Assembly (NCBI GenBank): GCA_023433755.1
Contig: JAEYUA010000279.1
Coordinates: 1-8,520 of the forward strand
Direction of reading: 5' to 3'
Length of the DNA: 8,520 bases
DNA from: Bacteroidota bacterium
Lineage (GTDB): Bacteria; Bacteroidota; Bacteroidia; Chitinophagales; Chitinophagaceae
Positions 6,949-8,520 of this stretch are shown here, piece by piece; positions within the stretch are counted from its first letter, which is position 1, and every line of letters starts with the position of its first letter. The position numbers and the translations under genes are program-made. The notes under the pieces were generated by a model. That model saw nothing but the letters and a program-made list of their open reading frames with translations. It was not told the DNA's origin and ran no database searches.

Positions 6949-6994
6949 CTCACAACTCACGTCTCACCATTCACGATTCACGATTTACGATTTA
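6949..6994. repeat. Heptamer repeat block B (unit YTCACGA-like, six copies plus partial)
   Basis: Six consecutive degenerate 7-base units: CTCACAA, CTCACGT, CTCACCA, TTCACGA, TTCACGA, TTTACGA, then a partial TTTA. The core YTCAC or TTTAC recurs at exact 7-base spacing. The block runs into the 3' end of ispH: the ispH stop codon (6985-6987) and last two codons lie in the final units. Confidence 0.85.
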
Positions 6995-8205
6995 ATAAAA
7001 TATTCTACAGGCTTGCTGGCCGGGAAATAACCGGCCAGTTTTTTTATGACTCCTTCCACCAGTGCGTCAGGACAGGAAGCGCCACTGGTGACCAGGATCT
7101 TTACAGGTTCTGTACGTGGAAGAAAGTTTTCTGTAACATGTTCGGTCTTAGTATGAAAATTATAATGCAGGATGGTTGTGGCTGAAAGGATCTTTTCTTC
7201 ACTGCTGATATAATAAGTAGGCAGTTTTTCTTCACAAAGTTCAACAAGATGAGAGGTGTTGGATGAATTGTAACCTCCAACCACTACTGCAAGGTCGGCA
7301 GGTGCCGAAAGCATTCCTTTAACCGCAGTCTGGTTGTCGAGTGTTGCATAACAAAGTGTATCTCTTGTATCTGCAAAACGTTCACGCACATTCTCCTGGG
7401 TCAGTCCATACCTGCTGGTCATCACATCTTTCAGGTAATCGGCGATCTCCTGGGTATCACTGGCCAGCATGGTGGTCTGGTTTACCACTCCAATCCTTTG
7501 CAGGTGTTTTTCCACGTCAAATCCGGCTGAATACTGGTTCCTGAAAATCTCATAAAATTCTGCAGCAGGTTTCTCCCCGGTAATGAAGAGGGCCAGCAAT
7601 TTGGCCTGGCTGAGATCCTTTACCACGATTGCAGGTGCGGAAGCGGCTGCATGTGAGAAAGTAGCCCTGGTTTCTTCATGATCGGGTTTGCCATGAATGA
7701 TGATGGTATAATCTTTCTGTGCGATCGCTTCGCTTCGGTTCCATACTTTTTCAACAAAAGGACAGGTTGTATTATACTGCTCTACCTGTATGCCGATCTC
7801 TTTTAATTTTTTTTCGATGGCCAGCGTGGTTCCAAAAGCAGGAATGAGCACAATATCTTCTGAAGTGAGTGTTTCAAACGGAATGAGCTGCCGGCCGCCA
7901 TTGTCCTGCAAAAAGCGAACACCATTCGCAATAAGGTCTGCGTTCACCTGCGGGTTATGGATCATTTCACTCAATAAAAAAATCCTTTTACCCTGGTTCT
8001 CTTCAATAGTGCGAAAGGCAATGTCAATGGCATTTTCAACGCCATAGCAAAAACCAAAATGGCGGGCAAGATAAATCTGCAGAGGCCCAAAATCAAGAAG
8101 GGTAGGCGTGAAATCCTTTTTCAGCTTGTCCTGCTCCTTCCTGTTTTTTTTGATAGAAGAAATCAACTGGCTCCTGTAGGCGGGCGGAACATCAAAACGC
8201 TTCAT
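6985..8205 (-). CDS. ispH: 4-hydroxy-3-methylbut-2-enyl diphosphate reductase, long plant/cyanobacterial-like form
   Basis: Cytoplasmic iron-sulfur enzyme that reduces HMBPP to IPP and DMAPP in the last step of the MEP isoprenoid pathway. It has 406 residues against 316 in E. coli, owing to an N-terminal extension of about 40 residues and an insert between the catalytic loop and QTT. Cluster cysteines are C53 (GFCYGV), C148 (TTCPFV) and C285 (DTLCYAT). Substrate and catalytic residues visible are H83 (MIHNPQ), H176 and E178 (PDHEET), T244 (NQTT), the NSSN motif (313-316) and the TSGAS segment (373-377). The spacing and motifs such as HEETRAT, VNQTTMLASDTQEI and VVGGYNSSNTSHL resemble plant and cyanobacterial IspH as I recall them. 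The ATG is 5 bases from a consensus -7 box, so the message is probably leaderless. The last codons overlap the heptamer repeat, and a terminator of the convergent gene lies within the C-terminal coding part. Confidence 0.95.
   Translation of the reverse strand: MKRFDVPPAYRSQLISSIKKNRKEQDKLKKDFTPTLLDFGPLQIYLARHFGFCYGVENAIDIAFRTIEENQGKRIFLLSEMIHNPQVNADLIANGVRFLQDNGGRQLIPFETLTSEDIVLIPAFGTTLAIEKKLKEIGIQVEQYNTTCPFVEKVWNRSEAIAQKDYTIIIHGKPDHEETRATFSHAAASAPAIVVKDLSQAKLLALFITGEKPAAEFYEIFRNQYSAGFDVEKHLQRIGVVNQTTMLASDTQEIADYLKDVMTSRYGLTQENVRERFADTRDTLCYATLDNQTAVKGMLSAPADLAVVVGGYNSSNTSHLVELCEEKLPTYYISSEEKILSATTILHYNFHTKTEHVTENFLPRTEPVKILVTSGASCPDALVEGVIKKLAGYFPASKPVEYFIKS
7016..7045 (+). terminator. Strong rho-independent terminator of the GT35 gene, inside convergent ispH
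   Basis: A perfect 8-bp GC-rich stem CTGGCCGG / CCGGCCAG (7016-7023 with 7031-7038) around a 7-base loop is followed directly by seven T residues (7039-7045). The T run is only on the plus strand, so it terminates transcription arriving from the GT35 gene, 124 bases after its stop. On the minus strand the same bases encode the KKLAGYFPAS region of IspH. Confidence 0.85.
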
Positions 8206-8210
8206 TGCCG

Positions 8211-8218
8211 CAAAGGTA
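8211..8218 (-). promoter_or_regulatory. Bacteroidota promoter of ispH (-7 box, leaderless arrangement)
   Basis: On the minus strand TACCTTTG matches TAnnTTTG exactly, and TTTT at 8238-8241 lies 19 bases upstream as a near-match to the -33 TTTG. The box ends 5 bases before the ispH ATG (8203-8205), so transcription should begin at or next to the start codon. Confidence 0.68.
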
Positions 8219-8279
8219 GTTCATGATCGACAGGCTGAAAAGAGCCGGGCGAAAGTTAACAGATCAGGCATCCATTCCA

Positions 8280-8307
8280 GTGAAGCGGTTTAACTATCTT
8301 GCTTCAC
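8280..8307. promoter_or_regulatory. Inverted repeat upstream of the GH13 gene, possible operator
   Basis: Perfect 7-base arms GTGAAGC and GCTTCAC (8280-8286 and 8301-8307) are 14 bases apart, 21 bases arm to arm, about two helical turns. The repeat ends 12 bases before the GH13 ATG and encloses TATCTTGC (8295-8302), a poor -7 candidate. It could be an operator or a leader hairpin. A repeat of this size may arise by chance in a region of this length. Confidence 0.3.
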
Positions 8308-8319
8308 CAATATATTTTC

Positions 8320-8520
8320 ATGCAACAGTCAAAAGATTGGATCGCAAGTACCAATATTTATGAAGTTAACCTGAGGCAATATACGGCTGAAGGTACTTTT
8401 AAGGCATTCTCCACGCACCTGCCCCGCTTGCGTAAAATGGGAATCGAAACCCTTTGGTTCATGCCGGTTACTCCCATATCTGAATTAGGAAAAAAGGGAA
8501 GCATGGGCAGTTATTATGCC
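8320..8520 (+). CDS. GH13-family alpha-amylase-like glycoside hydrolase, N-terminal part (3' end outside window)
   Basis: The first 67 codons, from an ATG at 8320, remain open to the right edge. The sequence has the start of a GH13 (beta/alpha)8 barrel: first strand NIYEVNLRQYT (12-22), a helix FSTHLPRLRKMGIE (30-43), and second strand TLWFMPVTPI (44-53), the latter being the usual GH13 conserved WxxP-type segment, followed by GSMGSYYA, which leads to the usual SYY/GYY turn. There is no signal peptide, so a cytoplasmic role in breaking or remodelling maltodextrin or glycogen is likely. The catalytic residues lie beyond the window, so the exact specificity cannot be stated. Its gene is divergent from ispH and lies near the GT35 gene, which also belongs to alpha-glucan metabolism. 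Confidence 0.88.
   Translation, partial: MQQSKDWIASTNIYEVNLRQYTAEGTFKAFSTHLPRLRKMGIETLWFMPVTPISELGKKGSMGSYYA

Noticed and set aside
6899..6994. CRISPR array or attachment site in the repeat patch
   Set aside because: The repeats are 7 bases long, contiguous and degenerate, without unique spacers, and no cas, integrase or tRNA gene is present.
8295..8302. TATCTTGC as promoter -7 box for the GH13 gene
   Set aside because: The TTTG core is not matched, and there is no supporting -33 element.

Overview
This 8.5 kb window looks like ordinary chromosome from a Bacteroidota bacterium, most probably a member of the Chitinophagaceae or a close relative. The grounds are the TAnnTTTG-type -7 promoter boxes, the lack of clear Shine-Dalgarno sequences, the moderate GC content, the acidic lipoprotein sorting region, and the way the proteins resemble Bacteroidota family members as I remember them. 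No database search was run. I see no tRNA, rRNA, CRISPR array, transposase or phage gene.

Layout from left to right. (1) The C-terminal part of the DNA translocase FtsK, cut by the left edge, is followed by a LolA-type periplasmic lipoprotein carrier, and the pair ends at a strong terminator (2543-2569). (2) On the minus strand, a DtxR/MntR-family metal regulator is followed with no intervening base by a GufA/ZIP11-type ZIP metal transporter. The promoter of this pair carries a palindrome (4063-4078) that covers the -7 box, so the unit looks like an autoregulated metal-uptake operon. (3) On the plus strand, an unrecognised lipoprotein with a four-cysteine C-terminal module is followed, after a probable weak terminator, by a short alpha-glucan phosphorylase-like GT35 protein. 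(4) A 42-to-100-base patch of degenerate heptanucleotide repeats separates it from convergent ispH, the last enzyme of the MEP isoprenoid pathway. (5) Divergent from ispH, the first 67 codons of a cytoplasmic GH13 alpha-amylase run off the right edge.

The functional themes are chromosome segregation and envelope biogenesis (ftsK-lolA), metal homeostasis (the regulator-ZIP pair), alpha-glucan metabolism (the GT35 and GH13 genes on either side of ispH) and isoprenoid synthesis. No complete novel system is evident. The points most worth a second look are: the GT35 protein has threonine where phosphorylases carry the lysine that binds pyridoxal phosphate; the metal-regulator operator sits on the -7 element; a strong terminator for the GT35 gene lies inside the coding sequence of convergent ispH; heptamer repeats run into the ispH stop codon; and ispH has a promoter so close to its ATG that the message should be leaderless.
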